Positions 8,890-18,066 of a stretch of 64,000 nt of DNA are shown one piece after another. The notes below the pieces were generated by a model. It was not told the origin of the DNA. It saw only the letters and a list, made by a program, of their open reading frames with translations, and made no database searches. The stretch is from Hyphomicrobiales bacterium. GTDB taxonomy: Bacteria > Pseudomonadota > Alphaproteobacteria > Rhizobiales > Rhizobiaceae. The DNA lies in NCBI GenBank assembly GCA_900468535.1, contig UBTY01000011.1, forward strand, positions 1 through 64,000. Reading direction: 5' to 3'. Position 1 is the first letter of the stretch; every line of letters starts with the position of its first letter. Made by a program: the position numbers and the translations under genes.

Positions 8890-10046
8890 CACGCGATCTC
8901 CTGATCGCCGATGGCGAACCGCGCCTTGAGCAGGCACTCCTCGTATTCGGCCTCGGCAGTGGAATCGAAGACGATGCCGCCGCCGACGTTGAAGACCGCC
9001 TTGCCGTTTGGAAACAGGCTGATGGTGCGGATCGCGACGGAGAAGCGCATGGCGCCTGACGGAGCAATCATGCCGATCGCGCCGCAATAGGCGTCGCGCG
9101 GCGTGTCCTCGAGCGCATGCAGGATTTGCATGGCGCTGAGTTTTGGGGCGCCGGTGATCGATCCGCAGGGGAACAGCGCGGCGAAGATATCGCGGATGGT
9201 CAGATCCGGGAGGAGTTTCGCCTGAACGTGGCTGACCATCTGATGCACGGTCGGATAGGTCTCGATGTCGAAGAGTTTCGGCACGTCCAAGGTGCCGACC
9301 TCCGTGATGCGCGAAATGTCGTTGCGCAGCAGATCGACGATCATGCGATTTTCGGCCTGGGTTTTGATGTCCTCGCGCATGGCGGCGATGATCGCGGCAT
9401 CCTCGGCGTCATCAGCCCCGCGTCTTGCCGTTCCCTTCATAGGGTGGGTTTCGATCCAGCCTTCCTCGTCGGTGCGGAAGAAGAGCTCGGGCGAGCGTGA
9501 CAGCAGGATGGGGCCGCCGAGATCGACAAGCGCGCCGTATTTCACCGGCTGTCTCGAGATCAGCGACCAGAAGGCGGCGCGCGGATCGCCGTCCCAGCGG
9601 GCGGTGATCGGCATGGTGAGGTTCGCCTGGTAGCAATCGCCCTGGCGCAGGTGCCAATGCAGGCGCTCGAAGCGCTCTTTATATGTGGCGAAATCCCAAC
9701 CGGCCGTGGGTTCGCTCAGGAACTCGCCGTTCTCGCTGCGCTGCTTCGGCTGGGCAAGCGGGTGGGTATCGGCTTCTGGTGCATCGAAGATGCCGAAGGC
9801 AAGCAGTGGGGTCTCCCTGCCTTCCGGCAGCAAGGTTTCCAGCTTTTCTTCGAAGAGATAGCCCGCCTCATAGGCCATGTAGCCCGCCAGCCATTTGCCG
9901 GCAGCCTTTGCCTCTTCCATTCGGGCAAGGCCGGCGATGAACTCGGCGCGCGTCCGGGCAATGATGATCTCCGACGGATCGGAAAAAAGCATCACTTGCC
10001 CGGTCGTGTCGTCCCGGAACAGAACGTAGCGTTCAGCCTTGGTCAT
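8889..10046 (-). CDS. pabB: Aminodeoxychorismate synthase component I
   Basis: Converts chorismate plus ammonia to 4-amino-4-deoxychorismate, the first committed step toward p-aminobenzoate. The 385-residue product is a chorismate-binding enzyme: THPMKGTARRG contains the active-site lysine of PabB-type enzymes (PIKGT in E. coli), followed by AENRMIVDLLRND, TYPTVHQMVSHV and FPCGSITGAPK. It lacks a fused glutamine amidotransferase, so the glutaminase subunit must be encoded elsewhere. It overlaps the pabC-like gene by one base and lies 21 bases downstream of the oligopeptidase gene. Confidence 0.92.
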   Translation of the reverse strand: MTKAERYVLFRDDTTGQVMLFSDPSEIIIARTRAEFIAGLARMEEAKAAGKWLAGYMAYEAGYLFEEKLETLLPEGRETPLLAFGIFDAPEADTHPLAQPKQRSENGEFLSEPTAGWDFATYKERFERLHWHLRQGDCYQANLTMPITARWDGDPRAAFWSLISRQPVKYGALVDLGGPILLSRSPELFFRTDEEGWIETHPMKGTARRGADDAEDAAIIAAMREDIKTQAENRMIVDLLRNDISRITEVGTLDVPKLFDIETYPTVHQMVSHVQAKLLPDLTIRDIFAALFPCGSITGAPKLSAMQILHALEDTPRDAYCGAIGMIAPSGAMRFSVAIRTISLFPNGKAVFNVGGGIVFDSTAEAEYEECLLKARFAIGDQEIA

Positions 10047-10067
10047 GCCTGCCTTTGGATCGAGAGC

Positions 10068-11927
10068 TCATGCGCTCTTATCAAGCGCTTCCAATTCGTC
10101 GATCAGCCCTTCGATCATCGACAGACCCTTGCTCCAGAACGACGGATCGGTGGCGTCGAGGCCGAACGGCTTCAGAAGTTCGGAATGATGCTTGGTGCCG
10201 CCGGCCTTCAGAAGCTCGAAATACTTGTCCTGGAAGCCCTTGTCGGCCTTCTGGTAGACCGCATAGAGCGAGTTCACCAGGCAATCACCGAAGGCATAGG
10301 CGTAGACGTAGAAAGGCGAGTGGATGAAGTGCGGGATATAGGCCCAGTAGGTCTCGTAGCCTTCCGAGATCTTGATCGCCGGCCCGAGGCTTTCGGACTG
10401 CACGGAGAGCCAGAGTTCGCCGATATCGTCCGACGTCAGTTCGCCGGCCTTGCGGGCGGTATGAACCTTGCGTTCGAATTCGTAGAAGGCGATCTGGCGG
10501 ACGACCGTGTTGATCATGTCCTCGACCTTCTGGGCAAGCATAGCCTTGCGTTCACGCTTGTCCTTGGTCTTGTCGAGGAGGGCACGGAAGGTCAGCATTT
10601 CGCCGAAGACGGAAGCCGTTTCGGCGAGCGTCAACGGTGTCTGGCACATGAGGGCACCCTGGCCGCCGGCCAGAACCTGATGGACGCCATGGCCAAGCTC
10701 GTGCGCGAGCGTCATCACGTCGCGCGGCTTGCCGAGATAGTTGACGAGCACATAGGGATGCGCTGACGGAACCGTCGGATGGGCGAAGGCACCCGGTGCC
10801 TTGCCTGGGCGGACGGGCGCATCGATCCACTGCTCGTCGAAGAAGCGCTTGGCGATCGCCGCCATCTCCGGTGCGAAGTTGCCGTAGGCGGACAAAACCG
10901 TGTCCTTCGCCTCGTTCCATGAAATGACGGCATTCGAAGTTTCCGGCAGCGGGGCGTTGCGGTCCCAGAAATTCATCTGGTCCATGCCGAGCCATTTCGC
11001 CTTCATCTTGTAATAGCGGTGAGAGAGGCGGGGATAGGCTTCCTTGACGGCGGCGGCCAGCGCATCGACGACGTCGCGCTCGACGCGGTTGGCAAGGTGC
11101 CTGCTGTCGGCAATGTCCTCGAAGCCGCGCCAGCGGTCGGAGATGTCCTTATCCTTGGCGAGCGTGTTGGTGATGAGCGTGAAGGTACGCAGGTTTTCCT
11201 TGAAGGTCTGGGCCAGCGCCATCGCGCCCTTGCGGCGAAGTTCTGGATCCTTCTCCTGCAGCATATTTAGCGTGACTTCGATCGACAGCTTCTCGCCGTC
11301 GACGTCAAAGCGCAGCTCCGCCATCGTCTCGTCGAAGAGGCGATTGAAGGCGGCGGCTGAGGTCATCGACTTTTCCAGGAACAGCTGTTCCAGCTTGTCT
11401 TCGAGCTGGTAGGGCTTGTCCTTGCGCAGGTCGACGAGCCAGGGGCGATAGTGGCCGGCATCCGGGTCGTTTGCCATGCAGGCATCAATGACAGCGTCGT
11501 CGATGCGATTGAGCTCGAGCGCGAAGAACAGGAGGTGGCTGGAAAATTCGGTGATCTTCGCCTGGGCGTCACCATAGAGCTTGCCGTTTACCGGGTTCGA
11601 CGTGTCGGAGAAATAGGTGAGGCCGGCAAAGGAGCCGAGGCGTCCGATGATGTCGTCCAGCGCCTCATATTCCTTCAGCGCCTGGCCGATGCCCTCGGCA
11701 CCTTTCTTGGTCGCGGCGTCGGCGAGCTTGCCCTTCCACTTCTCCTCGAAGGCAATTGCCTGCTTGCCGGCTTTTTCCATGTCGCCGGTGAAGGCCGTGG
11801 AGGTTGCGGAGGGGTAGAGGTCCTGCAGTTTCCAGGTCGGCAGCTCGCCGAGAGCGGCATCGGTCGCGGAGGCGGCAGAACTTGCCGAAAAATTAATGGT
11901 GGTGCCGGAGAGCTGGTTTTTCATCAT
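10068..11927 (-). CDS. pepF: M3-family oligoendopeptidase (PepF-like)
   Basis: Zinc metallopeptidase that degrades short peptides in the cytoplasm. The HELGH motif (in MTLAHELGHGVHQ) and the downstream glutamate in LAETASVFGEML are the M3 metal-binding and catalytic residues. An oligoendopeptidase F N-terminal domain precedes the M3 core. I place the start at ATG 11927 (619 residues): a GAGGAAG Shine-Dalgarno lies 9 bases upstream, and the longer in-frame extension, 44 residues, is Arg/Ser-rich and not family-like. ATG 11924 is an equal alternative. Divergent from the sigma-54 regulator; upstream of pabB. Confidence 0.92.
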   Translation of the reverse strand: MMKNQLSGTTINFSASSAASATDAALGELPTWKLQDLYPSATSTAFTGDMEKAGKQAIAFEEKWKGKLADAATKKGAEGIGQALKEYEALDDIIGRLGSFAGLTYFSDTSNPVNGKLYGDAQAKITEFSSHLLFFALELNRIDDAVIDACMANDPDAGHYRPWLVDLRKDKPYQLEDKLEQLFLEKSMTSAAAFNRLFDETMAELRFDVDGEKLSIEVTLNMLQEKDPELRRKGAMALAQTFKENLRTFTLITNTLAKDKDISDRWRGFEDIADSRHLANRVERDVVDALAAAVKEAYPRLSHRYYKMKAKWLGMDQMNFWDRNAPLPETSNAVISWNEAKDTVLSAYGNFAPEMAAIAKRFFDEQWIDAPVRPGKAPGAFAHPTVPSAHPYVLVNYLGKPRDVMTLAHELGHGVHQVLAGGQGALMCQTPLTLAETASVFGEMLTFRALLDKTKDKRERKAMLAQKVEDMINTVVRQIAFYEFERKVHTARKAGELTSDDIGELWLSVQSESLGPAIKISEGYETYWAYIPHFIHSPFYVYAYAFGDCLVNSLYAVYQKADKGFQDKYFELLKAGGTKHHSELLKPFGLDATDPSFWSKGLSMIEGLIDELEALDKSA

Positions 11928-12132
11928 CGGGGTTCTCTTCCTCTTTTGCGACAGGCTTGACTGTCTAAGCGCCCAAAGGCTTGGCATCAAGGGGTTTTCG
12001 GCTGCCCACAAGCTCCGTTTCGGGTCGGATTCGGCCCTGCCACAAACGTTAAAATGCAATTGTTTCTCAAAACTGGATGTTCAAGCCTTACTGCCATAGT
12101 GCGTCTCAGGTTTCGCATGAAGTGAGGCAGCA

Positions 12133-13686
12133 ATGACCGGTTTTAATGAGCTCAAGGGCGCAGCGCAGATACTCGTGGTCGAGGATGATCCCGTCCAGCG
12201 TCGGCTGCTCAAGAACGCGATCGAGCGACACGGCCACGTCGTCCATCAGGCGGAAAATGGCCGTATCGGGCTGGAGATGGTGAAGCGAGGCAGCGGCCTC
12301 TACAATGTCATCGTTCTCGACCTGATGATGCCCGAGATGACGGGCCTCGAATTCCTCGAGGCGCTGCACGAATTCGGCACGCATGTGCCTGTCATTGTCC
12401 AGACAGGGCAGGGCGGTATCGAAACCGTCGTGCAGGCAATGCGCGCAGGCGCCTTCGATTTTGTCGTTAAGCCGGTCTCGCCCGAGCGCATCGCCAATTC
12501 GATCTCCAACGCCCTGAAGCTCGATCAGCGCGAAGTGAAGGCGCGGGCTGGCCGCCGTTCGCGGTCCGGAAGCGTCGGCTTCGACGATATCGTCTCCGCG
12601 AGCCCGGCGATGATCCGCGTGCTCGACCTGGCGCAGCGCGCCGCTCAATCGAACATTCCCGTTGTGCTCGAAGGCGAGTCCGGCGTCGGCAAGGAGCTCG
12701 TCGCCCGCGCCATCCAGTCCGGTAGCGATCGTTCCGGCAAGCCGTTCGTCACGGTCAACTGTGGCGCTATTCCGCACAACCTCGTGGAAAGCATTCTCTT
12801 CGGCCACGAGAAGGGTGCGTTCACCGGCGCGACGGAAAAGCATATCGGCAAGTTCATGGAAGCCGATGGCGGCACCATCTTCCTTGACGAGATCGGCGAC
12901 CTGCCGCTTGAGGTTCAGGTGAAGCTGCTGCGCGCCGTGCAGCAGGGCGAAATCGAGACCGTCGGCGCACGAACCGCCTACAAGGTGAATGTCCGCCTGA
13001 TCTCCGCGACGAACAAGGATCTGATCGAAGAGGTCAAGAACGGCCACTTCCGCGAGGATCTGTATTACCGGCTCAACGTTTTCCCGATCACGATTCCGGC
13101 GCTACGCAAGCGCAAGGAAGACATTCCGCATCTCGTTCGGGTGTTCGCGGAACGCTTCTCAAGCGAGCAGAAGCACGGTCAGCGCATGACTGTCAGTGCC
13201 GGCGCGCTCGCCTTGCTGACCGCATACGACTGGCCGGGCAATATCCGCCAGCTGGAAAATGCGATTTTCCGGGCCGTCGTCCTTGCCGAAGGCTCAGAGC
13301 TTACCGAAGGAGACTTCCCGCAGATCGCAGCGCAACTGCCCGAGTATGACGTCGTCGATCATCTGGCTCTGGTCGCCGACAACACGGCGAGCGCCCGTCT
13401 CAGCGAGCTTTCGTCGGTCGATTACTCGGTGCCGCAGTCGGTTGCGGATCACGTGGTCGCTCGAATCACGGAGACACCCGACAACGCGATCGCAAGCACA
13501 AATCCCGCCGGGGACGTGCGCAAGCTTGCCGATGTGGAGGAGGAATTGATCCGTTTCGCCCTTAAATTCTATCGGGGCCAGATGAGTCAAGTGGCTCGAA
13601 AACTGGGCATCGGACGATCCACATTGTACCGCAAACTCAAGGATTACGGCATCGATCCCGACAATCCCCAGAAGGACGCCGCATAA
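12133..13686 (+). CDS. Sigma-54-dependent response regulator, NtrC/TacA type
   Basis: A 517-residue response regulator that activates sigma-54 promoters. Receiver domain (about 12-125): acidic pocket VVEDD, phospho-Asp in IVLDLMMP, conserved Lys in VVKPVS. AAA+ domain (about 147-385): Walker A GESGVGKE, the sigma-54 contact loop GAFTGA, Walker B GTIFLDEIGD and arginine-finger region FREDLYYRLNVFP. After a roughly 80-residue linker, a Fis-type helix-turn-helix (about 465-507, MSQVARKLGIGRSTLYRKLKDYG) binds DNA. All catalytic motifs are intact. No histidine kinase lies next to it, so its partner is encoded elsewhere or a phosphorelay feeds it. Orthologues such as TacA control polar or envelope genes in Caulobacter; that link is only an inference here. 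Confidence 0.93.
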   Translation: MTGFNELKGAAQILVVEDDPVQRRLLKNAIERHGHVVHQAENGRIGLEMVKRGSGLYNVIVLDLMMPEMTGLEFLEALHEFGTHVPVIVQTGQGGIETVVQAMRAGAFDFVVKPVSPERIANSISNALKLDQREVKARAGRRSRSGSVGFDDIVSASPAMIRVLDLAQRAAQSNIPVVLEGESGVGKELVARAIQSGSDRSGKPFVTVNCGAIPHNLVESILFGHEKGAFTGATEKHIGKFMEADGGTIFLDEIGDLPLEVQVKLLRAVQQGEIETVGARTAYKVNVRLISATNKDLIEEVKNGHFREDLYYRLNVFPITIPALRKRKEDIPHLVRVFAERFSSEQKHGQRMTVSAGALALLTAYDWPGNIRQLENAIFRAVVLAEGSELTEGDFPQIAAQLPEYDVVDHLALVADNTASARLSELSSVDYSVPQSVADHVVARITETPDNAIASTNPAGDVRKLADVEEELIRFALKFYRGQMSQVARKLGIGRSTLYRKLKDYGIDPDNPQKDAA

Positions 13687-13860
13687 GGCGTCCTGATTAA
13701 CTTTCCGGCAATCATCTTTTGTTACCAATCATAAACCACTTGTTAGTGGCCTGTTCACTATGTAAAGAAAAGGTTGAACATGTGTGGCATTTTTGCCATC
13801 GTGTGACCGCATTTCACAGTCATGGGTCAGATTGAGGGACCATCGGCTGTCTGACGGGGA

Positions 13861-15771
13861 TTGAGTTTGCCGGATCTGAATTGGAATACGAAGCCTTCGC
13901 GCCCGAACTGGCGCAACAGGTGCGCAGACCTTTGCGGAAAGGTGTTTAGGACGGCTATGGCCGCCCTTCTCGCAGTTGCTGTTTCGTCGCCAGTGCTCGT
14001 CGGCTCCAGTACGCCGTCGCAGGCGGCGGGCGAAACGCGTAGTCTCAAACTCTACTTCATCCACACCGGCGAAAAGGCCGTCATCACCTACAAGCGCAAC
14101 GGCAGGTTCGACCCGAAGGGTCTCGAGCAGCTGAACCGCTTCCTGCGTGACTGGCGCAAGAACCAGCCGACGAAGATGGACCCGCGCCTCTTCGATCTGA
14201 TCTGGGAAGTCTACCGCCAGAGTGGCTCCAGGGATTATATCAACGTCGTCTGCGGTTTCCGTTCGCCCGGCACCAACGCCATGCTGAAGTCGCGTTCGCG
14301 CAATTCGGGCGTCGCCGAAAAGAGCCAGCACATGCTCGGCAAGGCGATGGATTTCTTCATTCCTGACGTCAAACTGGCCACTTTGCGGGCAATCGGCATG
14401 AAAATGCAGGTTGGCGGCGTTGGATTCTATCCGAAATCCGGCTCTCCGTTCGTTCACATGGATGTCGGCGGTGTTCGCGCCTGGCCGCGCATGAGCCGCG
14501 ACGAGCTGGTCCGGCTCTTCCCGAACGGCAACACCATGCATATTCCGGCCGATGGCAAGCCTCTGCCGGGCTACGAGCAGGCTGTTGCCGATTACAAGCG
14601 TCGCGTCAGCGATAGCTCGGTACAGATGGCAAGCTCGGGCGCCTATTCCGGTTCGTCCTCCGATGAGGAGCCGCGCAAGCACAAGACGCTGTTTGCCGCC
14701 CTGTTTGGCGGTGGCGCGGATGAAGCCGAAGATAGTTCCGATGATGATAGCGCAGCGCCGGTGGCTGTAGCGAAGGCAACGCCGCCTAAGGCTGCCGATA
14801 TGCCGAACGCTGCCAACCCCGGTGAGCAAGTGCCCGCCGAGGCTCCGCAAGTCGCAAGTGTGAACGCGCCGATTCCGCAGGTGCGGCCGGCGTTCGCCAA
14901 TCAGCCTGGCGGTAGCGAGGTAGCGAGTGCGCTGGTCGCTCCGCAATCCGGAAATGCAGCGCAGGATGCTCTATCTGCCGTGGCCCCACAGGGTCAGCAG
15001 CAGTTTGCAGATCTCAGCGCCTATAGCGTACCGGTACCTTCCCTGCTCGGACCACGTCGTTCTCCTGGCGATGCAGAAGTTGCTTCGGCTGACCCGGCTG
15101 CGATGACGGGGAATCTCGCAGCCGTTCCAACGCCGGCTGAACGCCCGGCGCTTGCCGAGAAACTGCTCGCTGCGGCGAATGCCGACTCTGAAGCAGAAGA
15201 CGATATGGCAGACCAGGACGATACGCTGTCTCCGGCTGTCGCCGACGCTCTTGACCAGCAGAATGCCGGAGGAGACCGTCAGGTCGCTTCCAGCCAGTCG
15301 CCTGTTACGAACGTCGAACAGGCTATAAACGCCGCCATGCCGCAAAAGGTTCCCGCTGAAAAGCCGCCGGTGCAGCTGGCAGCACTCGCGCCCACAAGCT
15401 CGTCTTCGGCAAGCTTCGGTGATGGCTTCGACACGCCGAAGGCACAGGACAACGCGGCTTCGGCAGCGCTGCCGACCAAGGGCGGACGTCCGACCAAGGT
15501 TGAGGCCGCAGAAGCGGATGCGACGCGCGCGACTGTGCGGACCGAGCCGAAGCTGACGGAGAAGATCATCTCCAAATGGGCGTTGACCAACGCGCGTATG
15601 GAAATGGTGACAAAGCCGGTGAAGGCGCCGCGTTTTGTGAGCCAGACGCTGAGAGCGCAGCCGACCGCCGTCTATGCAGCGGGCTTTACGAAGACTGCCT
15701 CCATCGATCCCGGCAGGTTTAGCGGCAGTGCGGTCAACTTCATGGAAGTGCGCAAGTTCAACACGAACTAA
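13861..15771 (+). CDS. DUF882/YcbK-like murein peptidase with long low-complexity tail
   Basis: A 636-residue envelope protein. A basic leader and hydrophobic stretch (about 30-57, ending PSQAAG) form a signal peptide. The DUF882 domain (about 58-210) belongs to the peptidase M15-like group that includes the murein endopeptidase YcbK/MepK; the zinc ligands are visible as H and D in SQHMLGKAMDF and H in FVHMDVGG. The remaining 400 residues are rich in Ala, Pro, Ser and acidic residues with few predicted folds, then end in a basic, more conserved-looking segment (about 560-636). Start chosen at TTG 13861 after ACGGGGA; TTG 13867 is an alternative. It follows the sigma-54 regulator by 174 bases, so it could be its target. 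Confidence 0.82.
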   Translation: MSLPDLNWNTKPSRPNWRNRCADLCGKVFRTAMAALLAVAVSSPVLVGSSTPSQAAGETRSLKLYFIHTGEKAVITYKRNGRFDPKGLEQLNRFLRDWRKNQPTKMDPRLFDLIWEVYRQSGSRDYINVVCGFRSPGTNAMLKSRSRNSGVAEKSQHMLGKAMDFFIPDVKLATLRAIGMKMQVGGVGFYPKSGSPFVHMDVGGVRAWPRMSRDELVRLFPNGNTMHIPADGKPLPGYEQAVADYKRRVSDSSVQMASSGAYSGSSSDEEPRKHKTLFAALFGGGADEAEDSSDDDSAAPVAVAKATPPKAADMPNAANPGEQVPAEAPQVASVNAPIPQVRPAFANQPGGSEVASALVAPQSGNAAQDALSAVAPQGQQQFADLSAYSVPVPSLLGPRRSPGDAEVASADPAAMTGNLAAVPTPAERPALAEKLLAAANADSEAEDDMADQDDTLSPAVADALDQQNAGGDRQVASSQSPVTNVEQAINAAMPQKVPAEKPPVQLAALAPTSSSSASFGDGFDTPKAQDNAASAALPTKGGRPTKVEAAEADATRATVRTEPKLTEKIISKWALTNARMEMVTKPVKAPRFVSQTLRAQPTAVYAAGFTKTASIDPGRFSGSAVNFMEVRKFNTN

Positions 15772-15795
15772 GTCCTGCGCCACCAGGAAACAACA

Positions 15796-15826
15796 AAGCC
15801 GTCGGAGCGATCCGGCGGCTTTCTTA
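15796..15826 (+). terminator. Terminator of the DUF882 gene
   Basis: The arms aagccg-tcgga and tccgg-cggctt pair across a gcga loop with one G-U pair and are followed on the plus strand by ttcttattt, 25 bases past the stop codon. Confidence 0.8.
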
Positions 15827-15862
15827 TTTCCGGAGCTGGCGCTCCGACGCTTCATGCAAAAC

Positions 15863-15892
15863 AAAACCCGCCGGGGTGAACCGGCGGGTTTT
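15863..15892 (-). terminator. Bidirectional terminator, mainly for gapR
   Basis: A perfect 12-bp stem (15863-15874 with 15881-15892) carries A4 on one side and T4 on the other, so it can work in both directions. It lies 29 bases past the gapR stop on the minus strand and acts as a second backstop for the plus-strand DUF882 transcript. Confidence 0.88.
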
Positions 15893-15920
15893 CGTCAAAG
15901 CTTACACTTCAGGCGGGTGA

Positions 15921-16184
15921 TCAGCCTTCCGGCGGGTTCTCGATCATGCCGAGCGCGTGCAGGTAGGTGTCGAGGATCGCGTCCTCTTCCATACGCTCCT
16001 GCTCGTCCTTCTTGCGAAGTGCGATGACCTTCTTGAGGATCTTCGTATCGAAGCCGGTGCCCTTGGCCTCGCCATAGACGTCCTTGATGTCGTCGGCGAT
16101 CGTCTTCTTTTCTTCTTCCAGTCGTTCAATGCGCTCTACAAAAGCGCGAAGCTGATCGCGGGCAACGCCGTGAGCATCGGACAT
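15921..16184 (-). CDS. gapR: Nucleoid-associated protein GapR (DUF2312)
   Basis: An 87-residue, almost wholly helical and highly charged protein of the DUF2312 family. In Caulobacter, GapR binds overtwisted AT-rich DNA ahead of replication forks and RNA polymerase and stimulates topoisomerases. Family landmarks are the N-terminal [18 protein letters not shown] coiled coil, the [23 protein letters not shown] segment and a C-terminal YLHALGM helix. Length is within the family range of about 85-90. ATG 16184 has AGGAGA seven bases upstream. Monocistronic, with a strong terminator. Confidence 0.92.
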   Translation of the reverse strand: MSDAHGVARDQLRAFVERIERLEEEKKTIADDIKDVYGEAKGTGFDTKILKKVIALRKKDEQERMEEDAILDTYLHALGMIENPPEG

Positions 16185-16272
16185 CGAGTTCTCCTTACAG
16201 AGTGTGAAAATTCGGATGGCGTTGACTGCCGTGAAGTCGTCGTGCGGTCAAGCCGATTTAAAAGGGCGGGGC

Positions 16273-16578
16273 CTATTTGTGCGGCATGTTCTGCGCAAAT
16301 GCGGCTTTTTGCTGGGGCGAGGCTTCATTCTGATGAAGATTCTTCCAATCCTCATAGGGCATGCCGTAAACGATCTCGCGCGATTCGTCCTTGGAGAGGG
16401 GAACGCCGTCGGCCTCGGCCGCCTCGCGATACCAGTTGGAGAGGCAGTTGCGGCAGAAGCCCGCGAGGTTCATGAGATCGATGTTCTGGACGTCGTTTCG
16501 ATCGCGCAGATGCTGGACCAGCCGGCGAAATGCTGCGGCTTCAAACTCGGTCTGCTGTTCCTTGGTCAGTTCGGACAT
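16273..16578 (-). CDS. DUF1244 family protein
   Basis: A 101-residue protein of the small DUF1244 family, common in Alpha- and Gammaproteobacteria and of unknown function. The conserved block FRRLVQHLRDRNDVQNIDLMN is followed by LAGFCRNCLSNWY, containing two cysteines in a CRNC pair, and by GMPYEDWK. The cysteine pair could bind metal, but this is speculation. It lies 11 bases downstream of the N-formylglutamate amidohydrolase-like gene on the same strand and is probably cotranscribed with it. Confidence 0.85.
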   Translation of the reverse strand: MSELTKEQQTEFEAAAFRRLVQHLRDRNDVQNIDLMNLAGFCRNCLSNWYREAAEADGVPLSKDESREIVYGMPYEDWKNLHQNEASPQQKAAFAQNMPHK

Positions 16579-16589
16579 GACTGGCTCCT

Positions 16590-17381
16590 CTATGCATATG
16601 GTCCGGTGCGCGAGGCATGGACATTATAGGTGTGCAGCGCGGCATCGGCATTCACCGACTGAAAAATCGGTGCCAGCCGGTCCGCCCAGGCGGCAACGCC
16701 GGCGTCGTCGCCAATCAGGTCCTGCCGGACCTCGAGCAGCGCATGCGGGATGCCTGATACCATGCAATGGCGATACATCGTATCGCCCTTCAGCGCGCCA
16801 TCATACGGCTCGTTGTCGCCGACGATGAGTGCGGGATCGCGGCGCAGTTGCTCCAGGAGGAGGCGGACGGCGCGATCGTCGCTATCCCAGAGGACGGCGG
16901 CATGCCACGGACGCGGAATGCCCTTCCAGGCCGGTGTATAGGAATGGAGCGACAGAACCAGGGGTGCGCGTCCTGATGCTTCCGCGGTCCTCGCGATCGT
17001 CTCGCTAACGGCATTGTGATAGGGGCGATGGAAGGCCTCGATCCGATGGTTCCATTCTTCAGCGGTGATCGGATGATTGCCGGGGATGATGGCGCCGTCC
17101 GATATGCGCATGATGAGCGTCGGGTCGTCTTCCCCCCGGTTCGGATCGATCAGCAGCCGGGAAAAGCCGCCAAGGACAGCCGGAATGCCAAGCCTCTGCG
17201 ACAGCGTTCGCGTCAAGGCCTCGATGCCGATGTCATAGGCGATGTGCCGCGCGAAGGCGCTCTCCGGCAAGCCGAGATCGCCATAGCGCGGCGGCAGCCG
17301 GTTCATGGCATGATCGCCGAGAAGCACCATGCCGCTGTCATGATTTCCGGCTAGGATTTCGAAGGGTTGGAAGTCTTGCAT
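16590..17381 (-). CDS. N-formylglutamate amidohydrolase family protein
   Basis: A 263-residue member of the N-formylglutamate amidohydrolase (FGase) family, which in histidine degradation cleaves N-formylglutamate to glutamate and formate. Family motifs are GDHAMNRLP, LSLHSYTPAW, GDNEPYDG and LLEVRQDLI, all intact. No hut genes are nearby, so the natural substrate may differ. I use ATG 17381; GTG 17450 would add 23 residues with no family character. No strong Shine-Dalgarno is visible before ATG 17381, so the start is less certain than the identity. Followed by DUF1244. Confidence 0.86.
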   Translation of the reverse strand: MQDFQPFEILAGNHDSGMVLLGDHAMNRLPPRYGDLGLPESAFARHIAYDIGIEALTRTLSQRLGIPAVLGGFSRLLIDPNRGEDDPTLIMRISDGAIIPGNHPITAEEWNHRIEAFHRPYHNAVSETIARTAEASGRAPLVLSLHSYTPAWKGIPRPWHAAVLWDSDDRAVRLLLEQLRRDPALIVGDNEPYDGALKGDTMYRHCMVSGIPHALLEVRQDLIGDDAGVAAWADRLAPIFQSVNADAALHTYNVHASRTGPYA

Positions 17382-17619
17382 CACAAGGAGGGCCGATCGT
17401 CGTTTGCGGACGTGTCCCTGATCGCACGTGCAAATCGCGGGTTCAAGCACACTCGTCGATCAATCGTGCGTCCATGGCGAAGCACAGGCTGCGGGATCCG
17501 GAATATAATCGATTAGCATTGCGTTGACTTTCGCGGGGAGGCGGCGCAAGAAGGCACAACAACGAATAACCGGGAGCCCATTGGAAGTCGTGCTGATCCA
17601 GACCGCGCCAAGTTTCCTT

Positions 17620-18066
17620 ATGCGTTGCGGGCCGCTTGCCCGTTTTGCACTGTTTGTTCTAGCGGCCTTCGCGCCGTTTTTTATTGCCGATGCAGCCCGC
17701 GCCGATTTTCGCGTCTGCAATGGGACCCAGAATCTGGTGGGCGTTGCGATCGGCTATCGCGCCAAGGATGGTTGGATCACGGAAGGCTGGTGGCAGGTAC
17801 CGGCGACGACCTGCGCGACGCTGATCGAGGGAGAGCTGCAGTCCCGATATTATTACCTCTACGCCGAAGACGCTGCCCGGGGAGGCCGATGGACGGGTGA
17901 CGTGCAAATGTGCGTGGCGGAAAACGAGTTCAAGATCACGGGTGTGAATGATTGCTACGCCCGTGGCTATCAGAAGATGGGGTTCAAGGAATATGACACC
18001 GGCCGCCAGGGCAGCTGGATGGTCCAACTTTCCGATACTCCAGGCACGCAAGAAAGCCCGAATTGA
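17620..18066 (+). CDS. DUF1036 secreted protein
   Basis: A 148-residue DUF1036 protein of unknown function. It has a signal peptide (about 1-29, ending ADAARA) and a mature beta-rich domain with the family signatures FRVCNGT, AIGYRAKDGWITEGWW and LEGELQSRYYYLYAEDAA-like spacing, plus several cysteines (in VCNGT, ATTCAT, QMCVAE and NDCYARGY) likely paired in the periplasm. ATG 17620 is preferred because it gives a standard signal peptide; TTG 17581 with GGGAG upstream is a real alternative. Its stop overlaps the pyruvate kinase start as TGATG, so the two genes are translationally coupled. Confidence 0.85.
   Translation: MRCGPLARFALFVLAAFAPFFIADAARADFRVCNGTQNLVGVAIGYRAKDGWITEGWWQVPATTCATLIEGELQSRYYYLYAEDAARGGRWTGDVQMCVAENEFKITGVNDCYARGYQKMGFKEYDTGRQGSWMVQLSDTPGTQESPN

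Noticed and set aside
13729..14946. Minus-strand frame of 405 codons opposite the DUF882 gene
   Set aside because: Arg/His-rich translation without domains; the plus-strand gene has signal peptide and zinc ligands.
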